Origin: Flavobacterium ammonificans
GTDB taxonomy: Bacteria; Bacteroidota; Bacteroidia; Flavobacteriales; Flavobacteriaceae
Direction: 5' to 3'
Assembly (NCBI RefSeq): GCF_020886115.1
Contig: NZ_AP025185.1
Coordinates: forward strand, 62,001-126,000
Length of the DNA: 64,000 nucleotides
Part shown: in pieces, positions 1 to 8,182 of the stretch
How the letters are laid out: every line of letters begins with the position of its first letter
How positions within the stretch are numbered: the first letter of the stretch is position 1
Position numbers and translations under genes: made by a program
The notes under the pieces: generated by a model
What the model was told of the DNA's origin: nothing
Databases searched by the model: none
The model's input: the letters and a program-made list of their open reading frames with translations, nothing else

Positions 1-624
1 TTTAGGATTAGAAACGGATTGAATTGGTTTTGGAAAATAATACCTCAACTCAAAGCTTTGTTTCAATGGAAATTTAGAAATACGCTCCTTGATAGTAGCC
101 AACTCGTCCTGCTGTTTTTTGAGTTCAACAGGATCAGTTATTTTGACGATGCGATGAAATCGGGTTCCATCAAATGAGAATGCAACTGAATAATAATGTT
201 CTTCGGCACTTAAAGCATAATTATTTTGAATGTTATCGGCATAATTTTCTGTTTTATACAAATCGGCGACATCCGAAATAGTTTTGAATTGCTGCGAAAT
301 CTGAGTACGAAACTCTTTTTCATAGGAACTTTTCTTGATCTTGACCTCAACTGGAAAGTGCTTTTCGTAAACCGATTTTTCAAAAGGTGTTAATTTTGCA
401 AAGGTTTCTCGATATTTCTTGGCATAATCTTGAAATATATAAGTCGCATCTTGATATTCTTCCTCTTTAGAATAATTTTCGCCTGCAATAAACTGATACG
501 ATTGTTCATCTCGTAACATTTCAAGCAGAATACTTCCACTTCCATCAGTATGTAAGTGAATTGTTTCGGTAACTTGACAACTTTGAAAAATGATAATTGA
601 GAAAGCAAAAAAGATTTTTTTCAT
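1..624 (-). CDS. Lipoprotein of unknown function, C-terminus beyond the window
   Basis: An open frame of 208 codons runs from ATG at 624 off the left edge of the window, so the C-terminus is missing. The product begins MKKIFFAFSIIIFQSC, a clear lipoprotein signal with Cys16 as the lipidated residue, followed by a soluble, charged region. It should be an outer- or inner-membrane-anchored periplasmic lipoprotein. I do not recognise the family. The start is supported by the signal peptide and by a TATATTTG promoter element 31 bases upstream. It is divergent from lysS. Confidence 0.8.
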   Translation of the reverse strand, partial: MKKIFFAFSIIIFQSCQVTETIHLHTDGSGSILLEMLRDEQSYQFIAGENYSKEEEYQDATYIFQDYAKKYRETFAKLTPFEKSVYEKHFPVEVKIKKSSYEKEFRTQISQQFKTISDVADLYKTENYADNIQNNYALSAEEHYYSVAFSFDGTRFHRIVKITDPVELKKQQDELATIKERISKFPLKQSFELRYYFPKPIQSVSNPK

Positions 625-654
625 TTTGATTTGGGTTTTGGGTTTTGGGCTTTT

Positions 655-662
655 CAAATATA
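655..662 (-). promoter_or_regulatory. -7 element of the lipoprotein gene
   Basis: On the minus strand this reads TATATTTG, matching the Bacteroidota TAnnTTTG element, about 30 bases before the lipoprotein ATG. No clear upstream TTG was seen. Confidence 0.45.
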
Positions 663-702
663 CAAAAGGTTTTATAGGTTTTGAAAACAAAATCGCCTTT
701 TC

Positions 703-804
703 TAGCCCTTCCCGAAGCTTCGTGAGAAGCGGCATCCTTTTTTGTTGTGCTGGCTTCGAGAACCTCAGCCAGCAGAACTAAAAAGATAGAGCGGATAGCA
801 GGAC
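703..804 (+). repeat. Structured intergenic repeat, copy A (possible ncRNA)
   Basis: This fills most of the gap between the divergent lipoprotein gene and lysS. It contains a helix formed by ATCcTTTTT (734-742) and AAAAAGAT, with a bulged C, capped by a stem TGCTGGCT / AGCCAGCA, and ends with AGCGGATAGCAGGA. A second copy with the same bulged helix but a different distal stem lies at 27024-27122, so pairing is kept while sequence differs. The layout recalls the Flavo-1 RNA motif of Flavobacteria, but that match is from memory only. Confidence 0.5.
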
Positions 805-870
805 AAAACGGGATGAAAAACCGAAAATGGCTGCTCTTAAAAAAACCAAAATCATTTTCAAATATTGAAA

Positions 871-900
871 TTGCTACATTTTTAAATTTAACTATCTTTG
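871..900 (+). promoter_or_regulatory. lysS promoter
   Basis: TTG at 871-873 and TATCTTTG at 893-900, separated by 19 bases, fit the Bacteroidota promoter. The predicted transcript would start about 15 bases before the lysS ATG. Confidence 0.6.
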
Positions 901-921
901 CGCTCTTAAAATCAGAATACA

Positions 922-2631
922 ATGGCATTATCCGAACAAGAAATTTTACGTAGAGAAGCACTTACCGAATTACGCAATTTAGGTATTGAGCCTTATCCAG
1001 CAGCCGAGTTTACCACCACCGCTTATTCGAGCGAAATCCTAGCCAACTTTGAGAAATACGAAGGTAAAGAAGTGGTTTTAGCGGGACGATTGATGGGGAA
1101 ACGCATCATGGGAAAGGCATCGTTTGCAGAATTGAAAGATGCTGAAGGACGTATTCAAGTCTATGTTTCGAGAGATGACATTTCGGATGATGAAGAAAAA
1201 ACGATGTACAATGTGGTTTTCAAAAAACTATTGGACATTGGCGATTTTATTGGGGTTCGCGGAACGGTTTTCAAAACACAAGTAGGCGAAATTTCCGTTC
1301 ATGTTTACGGATTAACGGTTTTGGCGAAAGCCTTGAAACCACTTCCAGTTGTAAAAATGGATGCCGATGGAAAAATCCACGATGCCTTTGCTGATCCTGA
1401 ACAAAGATACCGTCGTCGTTATGTGGATTTAACGGTGAACGACCATGTGAAAGATACTTTTATCAAAAGAACTAAATTGTTCAACTCCATGCGTTCGTTT
1501 TTTAACGACAAGGGGTATTTGGAAGTGGAAACGCCGGTTTTACAACCGATTCCGGGTGGTGCTGCAGCTAGACCTTTTATCACGCACCACAACTCGCTTG
1601 ACATTCCTTTGTACATGCGTATTGCGAATGAATTGTATTTAAAAAGATTGATTGTGGGTGGATTTGAAGGGGTGTATGAGTTCTCGAAAAACTTCCGTAA
1701 CGAAGGAATGGACAGAACACACAACCCAGAATTTACCGCTATGGAAATATATGTAGCCTACAAAGACTACAACTGGATGATGAACTTTACCGAAAACCTG
1801 CTAGAGCACTGTGCTATTGGGGTTAACGGAACAAGTGAAGTGACTTTTGGCGAACACAAAATCAATTTCAAAGCGCCGTATGCAAGAGTGACTATGACTG
1901 ATGCTATCAAACACTTTACCGGTTTTGATATTTCTGGCAAATCAGAAGCGGAATTGTTTGCAGCTGCTAAAGGCATGGGAATTGACGTGGACGAAACCAT
2001 GGGTAAAGGAAAATTGATTGACGAAATTTTTGGCGCTAAATGCGAAGGAAATTATATTCAGCCAACTTTCATCACGGATTATCCAAAAGAAATGAGTCCG
2101 CTTTGTAAACAACACCGCGACAATCCAGAACTGACTGAACGTTTTGAATTGATGGTGTGTGGAAAAGAGGTTGCCAATGCCTATTCTGAATTGAACGACC
2201 CAATTGACCAAAGAGAACGTTTTGAAGACCAAATGCGTTTGGCTGAAAAAGGTGACGATGAAGCGAATGGTGTTATCGACGAAGATTTCTTAAGAGCTTT
2301 GGAATACGGAATGCCACCCACTTCTGGATTAGGAATTGGGATGGATCGATTGATGATGTTCTTAACGAACAATGCGTCGATTCAAGAAGTGTTGTTCTTC
2401 CCGCAAATGCGACCAGAGAAAAAACAAGTTCAAATCGAATTGACTGATGAAGAAAAATTAATCGTTGATTTATTAAAAGCGAACAACAACCAAATGGATT
2501 TGGGTGCATTGAAAGCCAAATCAGAATTGAGCGGTAAAAAATGGGATGCTGCTACTAAAGGTTTATCTCAACACAAACTGATCAAAGTAAGTGTTGCTGG
2601 CGAAAGTAAAATAATGGAATTGATTGGATAA
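922..2631 (+). CDS. lysS: Lysine--tRNA ligase (class II)
   Basis: This cytoplasmic enzyme charges tRNA-Lys with lysine. The 569-residue product has an N-terminal OB-fold anticodon-binding domain (about residues 50-140) and a class II catalytic core. Motif 2 is visible as FRNEGMDRTHNPEF near residue 255 and motif 3 as GLGIGMDRLMMF near 468. It is longer than typical bacterial LysS of about 500 residues because of a C-terminal extension after about residue 500, which I believe is usual in flavobacteria. The ATG at 922 fits the promoter immediately upstream. It appears to be transcribed alone. Confidence 0.97.
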   Translation: MALSEQEILRREALTELRNLGIEPYPAAEFTTTAYSSEILANFEKYEGKEVVLAGRLMGKRIMGKASFAELKDAEGRIQVYVSRDDISDDEEKTMYNVVFKKLLDIGDFIGVRGTVFKTQVGEISVHVYGLTVLAKALKPLPVVKMDADGKIHDAFADPEQRYRRRYVDLTVNDHVKDTFIKRTKLFNSMRSFFNDKGYLEVETPVLQPIPGGAAARPFITHHNSLDIPLYMRIANELYLKRLIVGGFEGVYEFSKNFRNEGMDRTHNPEFTAMEIYVAYKDYNWMMNFTENLLEHCAIGVNGTSEVTFGEHKINFKAPYARVTMTDAIKHFTGFDISGKSEAELFAAAKGMGIDVDETMGKGKLIDEIFGAKCEGNYIQPTFITDYPKEMSPLCKQHRDNPELTERFELMVCGKEVANAYSELNDPIDQRERFEDQMRLAEKGDDEANGVIDEDFLRALEYGMPPTSGLGIGMDRLMMFLTNNASIQEVLFFPQMRPEKKQVQIELTDEEKLIVDLLKANNNQMDLGALKAKSELSGKKWDAATKGLSQHKLIKVSVAGESKIMELIG

Positions 2632-2677
2632 ATTAATTTGAATTTTTCAACCAAAATATTTTTGCTGAAAACCTAAT

Positions 2678-3556
2678 ATGAACAAGACAAACATAAATAG
2701 ATTTTCTGATTTCAACAGTGAATTAAGAGTAAAAGGCTTTAAAGTATTTGCTATTGAAAGCGAAAAATATGTTATTCGTTCCTACAATCGTAAAGAGTTT
2801 TTTAAAATTTGTATTGATATTGGCCACAATGTGGTGCACTATGCCGATAGGAGTTATGAAGTTAATGGCGCAATTTTATTTTTTGGTAACCCTAATATAC
2901 CTTATGCTTGGGAAATAAAATCAAAAAAAAATTACGGGTTTGCGTGTATTTTTTCAAGAGATTTTTTAAGCCTAAATGAAAGAACAGAGAGTTTACTAAA
3001 TTCGCCGTTATTTCACCTTGGTGGAACTCCAATTTTTTCAGTTAATGAGAATCAAAAAGTATTTTTGTGTAATTTATTTCAACGAATGATTACTGAACAA
3101 GATTCTGATTACAATCATAAAAAAGATTTGTTACGTAATTATATTCAAATTTTAATACACGAGGCTTTAAAAATAAATCCTGCAAAAGAAATTACTTCAA
3201 ATAAAAATGCTTCTACTCGAATTACAACGGTTTTTATGGAACTTTTAGAAAGACAATTTCCAATAGAAACATCCGAAAGACCATTGCATCTTAAAACCCC
3301 TCAAGATTATGCAAATTCACTTTCTATTCATGTGAACCATCTCAATCGTTCTATTAAATCTATTACCGGAAAATCTACAACTTATCATATTTCAGAACGA
3401 ATCGTTAACGAAGCTAAAAATCTGTTAAAGTTTACTGATTGGAACATTTCTGAAATTGCTTATAGTCTTGGTTTTGAATACCCTTCCCATTTTAATTCTT
3501 TATTCAAAAAAATAAGTGGTGTTACACCTACAGAACACAGACAATCAAATGTTTGA
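2678..3556 (+). CDS. AraC-family transcriptional regulator
   Basis: A 292-residue DNA-binding regulator. The C-terminal part (about residues 205-290) is an AraC-type double helix-turn-helix, with the second helix-turn-helix seen in WNISEIAYSLGFEYPSHF followed by FKKISGVTPTEHR. The N-terminal part is a cupin-like sensor domain of the type that often carries the ligand pocket. It lies 127 bases upstream of a cupin enzyme and a secreted hydrolase on the same strand, so these are its most likely targets. The ligand is unknown. Confidence 0.9.
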   Translation: MNKTNINRFSDFNSELRVKGFKVFAIESEKYVIRSYNRKEFFKICIDIGHNVVHYADRSYEVNGAILFFGNPNIPYAWEIKSKKNYGFACIFSRDFLSLNERTESLLNSPLFHLGGTPIFSVNENQKVFLCNLFQRMITEQDSDYNHKKDLLRNYIQILIHEALKINPAKEITSNKNASTRITTVFMELLERQFPIETSERPLHLKTPQDYANSLSIHVNHLNRSIKSITGKSTTYHISERIVNEAKNLLKFTDWNISEIAYSLGFEYPSHFNSLFKKISGVTPTEHRQSNV

Positions 3557-3607
3557 TTTCTGTTAGTTACTATTTGATTGCTTTTAAAATATTTTAAACC
3601 ATCAATG

Positions 3608-3615
3608 TAGTTTTG
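3608..3615 (+). promoter_or_regulatory. -7 element before the cupin gene
   Basis: TAGTTTTG fits TAnnTTTG and lies 68 bases before the cupin ATG. No TTG was found at 17-21 bases upstream, which would suit an activator-dependent promoter controlled by the neighbouring AraC protein. That is inference. Confidence 0.35.
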
Positions 3616-3682
3616 TCAAAATAATTTTTTTATTCTAACAAAATGTAAATTGAAAGAAAAAATTTACCGTAATCAAAATAAT

Positions 3683-4090
3683 ATGAAAAACAAAACACCA
3701 GAATTGACTTTTATTTTTCCTAAAGGAGAAAAAGGAACTGATGACTTTTTTACTGGGAATGCCTATCCAACAGCTCTCGTTGATGAAGATAGTATCTATA
3801 ATACTTTAGTTGGAAATGTGTATTTTGAACCTAAAGCCAGAACAAAATGGCATAGCCACCCAGCCGGTCAAATTTTAATTATCACTGATGGAATTGGTTA
3901 TCATCAAATAGAAGGTAAATCCATTGAAATTATTAAAAAAGGAGATGTTATAAAATGTCCCCCCAATGTTAAGCACTGGCACGGAGCAAGTGCTGAGACT
4001 GGTATGCAACAATTATATATAATTCCAAATACAGAAAAAGGAATTGTTGAATGGAACGAAAAAGTAACTGAAGAAGAGTATTTAAAATAA
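3683..4090 (+). CDS. Small single-domain cupin, hydroxynitrile-lyase-like metal site
   Basis: A 135-residue cytoplasmic cupin. Likely metal ligands are His57, His59, Gln63 and His98, seen in WHSHPAGQ and NVKHWH. Gln replaces the usual Glu of the HxH(x)3E motif, as in the manganese cupins related to the (R)-hydroxynitrile lyase GtHNL. I chose ATG at 3683 because the frame can only be extended to a TTG at 3650 and the cupin fold begins after the ATG. The natural reaction is unknown; isomerase, decarboxylase or C-C lyase activity are all possible. It is followed 7 bases later by a secreted hydrolase, probably in one transcript. Confidence 0.85.
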   Translation: MKNKTPELTFIFPKGEKGTDDFFTGNAYPTALVDEDSIYNTLVGNVYFEPKARTKWHSHPAGQILIITDGIGYHQIEGKSIEIIKKGDVIKCPPNVKHWHGASAETGMQQLYIIPNTEKGIVEWNEKVTEEEYLK

Positions 4091-4097
4091 AAAAAAG

Positions 4098-5138
4098 ATG
4101 AAAAAAATCATTACTACACTAGTCATATTTATACTAACATATGGACAAACATTTTCACAATCTAAAAATGACGTAATTATCCAATTAGAAAAAACAAATA
4201 ATTATACTTTTGAATTAAGCCAAAAAGTTCTTAGGCAAAAAGTAACTTTTAAAAACCGTTATGGAATTACAATTTCTGGAGATTTATACATCCCAAAAAA
4301 TTCAGAAAATGAAAAATTTTCAGCTTTAGCAATTAGTGGACCATTTGGAGCCGTTAAAGAACAATCATCTGGATTGTATGCCAATCAAATGGCAGAACGT
4401 GGTTTTATTGTAATTGCTTTCGACCCTTCTTTCACGGGTGAAAGTGGAGGAGAAACTCGAAACATAGGATCTCCTGACATCAACACTGAAGATTTCAGTG
4501 CTGCAGTTGACTTTTTGGGCTTACAAAAAAATGTAGATCGCAATAAAATTGGTATAATTGGAATATGTGGTTTCGGAGGTTTTAGCTTGAGTGCAGCTGC
4601 AGTTGACAAACGAATTAAGGCAGTTGCAACAACGAGTATGTACGATATGTCAAGAGTTATGTCAAAGGGATGGGAAGATAAAGGCACCTTAGAGGATAGA
4701 ACAAAAAACTTAGAAAGAATGAGTCTTCAAAGATGGAATGATGCTGAAACAGGAAGGACTTCTTATAGACCAAGCACAAAAAATGAGCCTGAACCAACAA
4801 ATCCAATCGCAAACGAATATTGGCAATATTATAAAACCCCAAGAGGATTTCATGAAAGAGCAATAAATTCAAATGGCAGCTGGGCAAATACATCTGCATT
4901 CCCTTTTATGAATTTCCCTCTTTTAACAAACATCAAGGAAATCTCTCCCAGACCAGTTTTAATTATTGTTGGCGAAAATGCTTTTTCAAAATATTTTGGA
5001 GAAGATGCTTATAATGCTGCAGCTGAACCAAAAGAATTATTTAAAGTTAAGAATTCAGGACATGTAGATTTATATGATAAACTTGATAAAATTCCATTTG
5101 AAAAATTATCTGCTTTTTTTAAAGAAAATTTAAAATAG
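4098..5138 (+). CDS. Secreted alpha/beta hydrolase with Cys nucleophile elbow
   Basis: A 346-residue protein with a signal peptide ending near residue 20, so it acts in the periplasm or outside the cell. The nucleophile elbow reads GICGFGG (residues 155-161), placing Cys157 where serine hydrolases have Ser, as in dienelactone-hydrolase-like and YcjY-like proteins. The likely catalytic His322 is in NSGHVDLYD near the C-terminus, and VGENAFS near 295 may carry the acid. The substrate is unknown. It is co-directional with the cupin gene 7 bases upstream and ends at a strong terminator. Confidence 0.85.
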   Translation: MKKIITTLVIFILTYGQTFSQSKNDVIIQLEKTNNYTFELSQKVLRQKVTFKNRYGITISGDLYIPKNSENEKFSALAISGPFGAVKEQSSGLYANQMAERGFIVIAFDPSFTGESGGETRNIGSPDINTEDFSAAVDFLGLQKNVDRNKIGIIGICGFGGFSLSAAAVDKRIKAVATTSMYDMSRVMSKGWEDKGTLEDRTKNLERMSLQRWNDAETGRTSYRPSTKNEPEPTNPIANEYWQYYKTPRGFHERAINSNGSWANTSAFPFMNFPLLTNIKEISPRPVLIIVGENAFSKYFGEDAYNAAAEPKELFKVKNSGHVDLYDKLDKIPFEKLSAFFKENLK

Positions 5139-5167
5139 TAAAGTAAAATTATACTATAAATATTTAA

Positions 5168-5196
5168 ATAAAGGAGCTTCAATGAAGCTCCTTTAT
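5168..5196. terminator. Bidirectional terminator between convergent genes
   Basis: A perfect 13-bp stem, ATAAAGGAGCTTC paired with GAAGCTCCTTTAT, with an AAT loop. It lies between the hydrolase gene and the convergent outer-membrane barrel gene. Confidence 0.85.
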
Positions 5197-5201
5197 TAGT
5201 T

Positions 5202-6155
5202 TTACAACGAATAATTCAAATTAATACTCCAGCGGTAATTGGCTTCCACATTGCCGCCCGTTAAATTTTGTTTGATGGGTAACATGGCATTGGCGCCAAA
5301 TGAAAAAGCATTTCGTCCTACTTCAAAACCAATTTTACCGAACAAAGCATTGCCTGAAGTTTCCTTTAATTGAATTCCGTGTTGGTAATTGCTTTCATAC
5401 GTTTCGCCAGCCAATCCCAATTGAGGCGCAAAAGACAAGGCCTCTTTTTCGTATAAATAGAAAAATGTAGTCGCATAATTCAATTGGTTTCCAAAACGGT
5501 AGTTTTTCTGATTTTCGGTTTTAATCACGTAATTCAGCATGGTATTCAAGCCAAATTGTTTTCTTTTAACGATATATTCTGTAGCCAAAAGATAATCCCA
5601 ACTTCCAGTTCCAACTTGAAAACTCGGGTTAATTGCTCCTGAATTGTTTTCGTTAAATTTTCCTGTGGGTAGTTTCAATCCGCCTCCCAATTGCCAAGTG
5701 TGAACTAAATAGGTGCTGTCTTTATGGGTTTGATACAAACGATACATGGCTAATAACGTAATATCTCCAATACCACGTATCGATTGCTCTCCTACTGGAG
5801 TGTCTCTATTGTGCGAATGATAGGGAAGTAAAACCGAAAGCTGCACATTTTCCTTTACGGGAATTCGAGCCCAAACTTGAGTGGTATTGAAATTTTCTTT
5901 GTACCAAAGCGAATTGCTGTACAAACCATCTGTCGATTGGTATTGTTGATTGAAATAACGTACCCCAACAAAATTAGAATTCAACATTGAAGCAAAACCC
6001 ATGCTGCCTCCACTTGCAGAACATCCACAAGCATAACAATCATCTTCCATAAAATTATGGAATTTTGTAAACGGATTTTTAAACTGTAAGCTGTCTTTTT
6101 CGGTGGCGTTGGCCAATTGAAAAAGAACTATCAATACTAAGGTTATTTTTTTCAT
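5202..6155 (-). CDS. Outer-membrane beta-barrel protein of the MbnP/MbnH locus
   Basis: A 317-residue protein with a Sec signal peptide (first 17 or so residues), then a short Cys motif, DCYACGCSASGG, with Cys40, Cys43 and Cys45, then alternating hydrophobic and polar segments ending in an aromatic/Leu residue as in outer-membrane barrels. It resembles transporter-type barrels (phenol-degradation MetA-like). The Cys motif sits next to the mature N-terminus and could bind copper. It follows the di-heme gene by 11 bases and the MbnP-like gene, so I read it as the outer-membrane part of that locus. Transport function is inferred. Confidence 0.75.
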   Translation of the reverse strand: MKKITLVLIVLFQLANATEKDSLQFKNPFTKFHNFMEDDCYACGCSASGGSMGFASMLNSNFVGVRYFNQQYQSTDGLYSNSLWYKENFNTTQVWARIPVKENVQLSVLLPYHSHNRDTPVGEQSIRGIGDITLLAMYRLYQTHKDSTYLVHTWQLGGGLKLPTGKFNENNSGAINPSFQVGTGSWDYLLATEYIVKRKQFGLNTMLNYVIKTENQKNYRFGNQLNYATTFFYLYEKEALSFAPQLGLAGETYESNYQHGIQLKETSGNALFGKIGFEVGRNAFSFGANAMLPIKQNLTGGNVEANYRWSINLNYSL

Positions 6156-6166
6156 TTTAAAATAAA

Positions 6167-7206
6167 TTAAAATTCAGAAAATCGTTTATCGGTTAAATAC
6201 TGCGTATCCGTTAAGGTTTTCAAAAAAGCTATTAGTTGTGACTTCTCCGATGCAGTTAATGCAATTCCTAACATTCCATTCCGTTTTAAAATAGGATCCA
6301 ATGTTGATGAATTTTCCACCTCTGAACTATAATGATCTAAAACCGCTTCCAAAGTATACAATCGCCCGTCGTGCATGTACGGAGCTGTTTTTTCGACATT
6401 ACGTAAACTAGGCACTTTGAACTTGTGCAAATCTTGGGCTAATTCGGTTACTCTAAATCGGCCTACATCATTCAAGGCTGGATTTACTGGCAAACCATTA
6501 TTTCGAAACGAATAATCCGTAAATAAATCCGTAGCATGGCAACTGGCACATTTTTGATTAAAAACGGCATATCCTTCTAATTCTTGTTGTGACATTGTAC
6601 CTCCCGCTTCATTGCGTCGGTATTTATCAAAACGAGAATTGGATGAAGTCACCATCAACATAAATTGCCCCAATGCTTTGAGCATGTTTTCCGAATTGAT
6701 TTCTCCATCGGCAAAAGCCAATTTAAACAACTTTTGATATTCGGCATCGCCTTTCATCATGGCAATGGCTTTACTAAAATCGCCATTCATTTCTATAGGA
6801 TTAGTAAATGGCAAAATGGATTGCAAATCCAAATGAGTCACAGCACCATCCCACATAAAAGCAGTTTGATAGCCTAAATTCTGGATAGAAGGGGTGTTTC
6901 TTGTTCCAACCAAATCATCTACACCATGACTAAAAGTGTGTCCATGGTGCGTAAACGCATCTTCTTGTATATGGCAAAAACCACAAGAAACAGTGCCATC
7001 AGAAGCCAATCGCCCTTCGTAGAATAATTTTTTACCCAATTCAAATCCTTTTTCAGTGGGTGGATTATTCGCCAAATTATACGCTAATGGCGGAAAGTTA
7101 GAAGACACTTTAAATTCCAAAGGAATGTTTTGATACAGATCGTCTTGATCGTCTTGCAATTCCAAAACAGAGGTAAAATGAGCAACAACAGTATTTTTGT
7201 TTTCAT
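6167..7206 (-). CDS. MbnH/MauG-like di-heme protein, apparent frameshift after signal peptide
   Basis: The product carries two c-type heme motifs, SCGFCH and CASCH, and the MauG/cytochrome c peroxidase signatures MWDGA and APYMHDGR. In characterised systems MbnH oxidises a Trp of its partner MbnP. The ATG at 7206 opens a textbook lipoprotein signal, MKTKILLLLILPLFWNC, but that frame leaves the enzyme frame exactly at the Cys codon (7158-7156), where the main frame continues QDDQDDLYQN. One missing base restores a single gene. The only in-frame start, TTG at 7246, lies inside a terminator hairpin and encodes no signal. The gene may be broken, or the base may be a sequencing error. Confidence 0.8.
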
Positions 7207-7221
7207 TTCTAAAAAGATTTA

Positions 7222-7255
7222 AAAAAGCGGTCAGTGGTTGTACCAACCGCTTTTT
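7222..7255 (-). terminator. Attenuating terminator between mbnP-like and mbnH-like genes
   Basis: A 10-bp stem AAAAAGCGGT / ACCGCTTTTT with a T run, directly after the MbnP-like stop codon. It could lower transcription of the downstream di-heme and barrel genes relative to the MbnP-like gene. Confidence 0.7.
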
Positions 7256-7263
7256 AATTGAAT

Positions 7264-8058
7264 TTAATCGTTATGTACGTGATCAATAGTGAACATTTTA
7301 GACACGTTAGCTGTAATTAAAGCTAGTCTATCACCGCTCATAATATCTCCTGAAGTTCCTGCTGTTACAGCAATTTTATTTTCACCATCTACTATTTTTT
7401 TAGCATCTGCCAAAATGTGAACTTGAGGTGTAATTGTAGTTCGAACTTTGGCTACGCTAGGAAATGGAATAGTGATTTCAGCATAATTGTAGGTTTCAAC
7501 ATTGTTGACTACCACTTTTCCAGTATGCACTCTAAAATTACGTGGAGTAGTTAAAGTTGATGATGTAGCATTTCCTTCAAAATTTACAAACTTATATCCA
7601 CCTGTCCAATTCCACATCATTGACGCAGTTTGGGCTGCTGCTAAAAAGTCTCCTTGTCCTGTAGCACCTAACTCCCACTGTGCTCTATCTACACCTATTC
7701 CAAATTTTACACTTTTATAATCTGCTGCTGGAATTTTAGCCAAGTTTAAAATTTGACTTGCAGTTGTAGCTTCGTCTACAATAAAGTAACTAGTTGATTT
7801 AGGATAGGTAAAAGTAGTACCATCAGCTTTTGTCAAAACGATATTACTCACAATGTATTTTAATTGTGTTGCCTTAACTTTCTCTCCATTAGAATTCGTA
7901 TATTCGGTATTGAAGGCAAAATTTGCTGATCCGTAAGTGTTATCAAACTCTAATTTTAAATTACCTTCTCCTGAAATTACTTCGTCATCATTAGAACAAG
8001 AGAATAAACTGATTGCGATTACAACAATCGCAGCGATATTTTTTAATTGAAATTTCAT
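7264..8058 (-). CDS. MbnP-like copper-binding lipoprotein
   Basis: A 264-residue lipoprotein (signal ending LFSC, Cys21) that matches the MbnP family in its motifs. NFAFNTEYTNSNG and KYIVSNIVL are in the N-terminal half, the paired tryptophans Trp149 and Trp151 are in MMWNWTGGYKF, and MFTIDHVHND with His260 and His262 is at the C-terminus. In methanotroph MbnP a Trp is converted to kynurenine by MbnH and helps form a copper site; the Trp pair and the His residues are the candidate equivalents here. It is the first gene of the locus and is followed by a terminator-like hairpin. No methanobactin genes are nearby, so a general copper role is more likely. Confidence 0.85.
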   Translation of the reverse strand: MKFQLKNIAAIVVIAISLFSCSNDDEVISGEGNLKLEFDNTYGSANFAFNTEYTNSNGEKVKATQLKYIVSNIVLTKADGTTFTYPKSTSYFIVDEATTASQILNLAKIPAADYKSVKFGIGVDRAQWELGATGQGDFLAAAQTASMMWNWTGGYKFVNFEGNATSSTLTTPRNFRVHTGKVVVNNVETYNYAEITIPFPSVAKVRTTITPQVHILADAKKIVDGENKIAVTAGTSGDIMSGDRLALITANVSKMFTIDHVHND

Positions 8059-8090
8059 TTCTTAAATTTTATGTAAATACTAAATACTAG

Positions 8091-8130
8091 CAGTCTGTTC
8101 GTTTTAGATCAATCTAAAATGAACACACTG
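8091..8130. promoter_or_regulatory. Long imperfect dyad upstream of mbnP-like gene
   Basis: Arms CAGT, GTTC and TTTTAGAT are mirrored as ATCTAAAA, GAAC and ACTG around a CA centre, giving about 17 paired positions over 40 bases. No T run follows on either strand, so an operator or RNA structure is more likely than a terminator. A smaller hairpin, CATTCGT / ACGAATG, follows at 8136-8156. Confidence 0.55.
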
Positions 8131-8182
8131 ATTTACATTCGTAAGTAAAACGAATGAATGGCAACTCAATGCCAACTATAAT

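Noticed and set aside
545..961. 138-residue minus-strand frame over the lysS promoter region
   Set aside because: It overlaps the repeat, the promoter and the lysS start, with low-complexity Phe/Lys-rich product; no family resemblance.
7207..7246. TTG at 7246 as start of the di-heme gene
   Set aside because: It falls within a terminator hairpin and gives no signal peptide, whereas ATG 7206 encodes a lipoprotein signal in the next frame.
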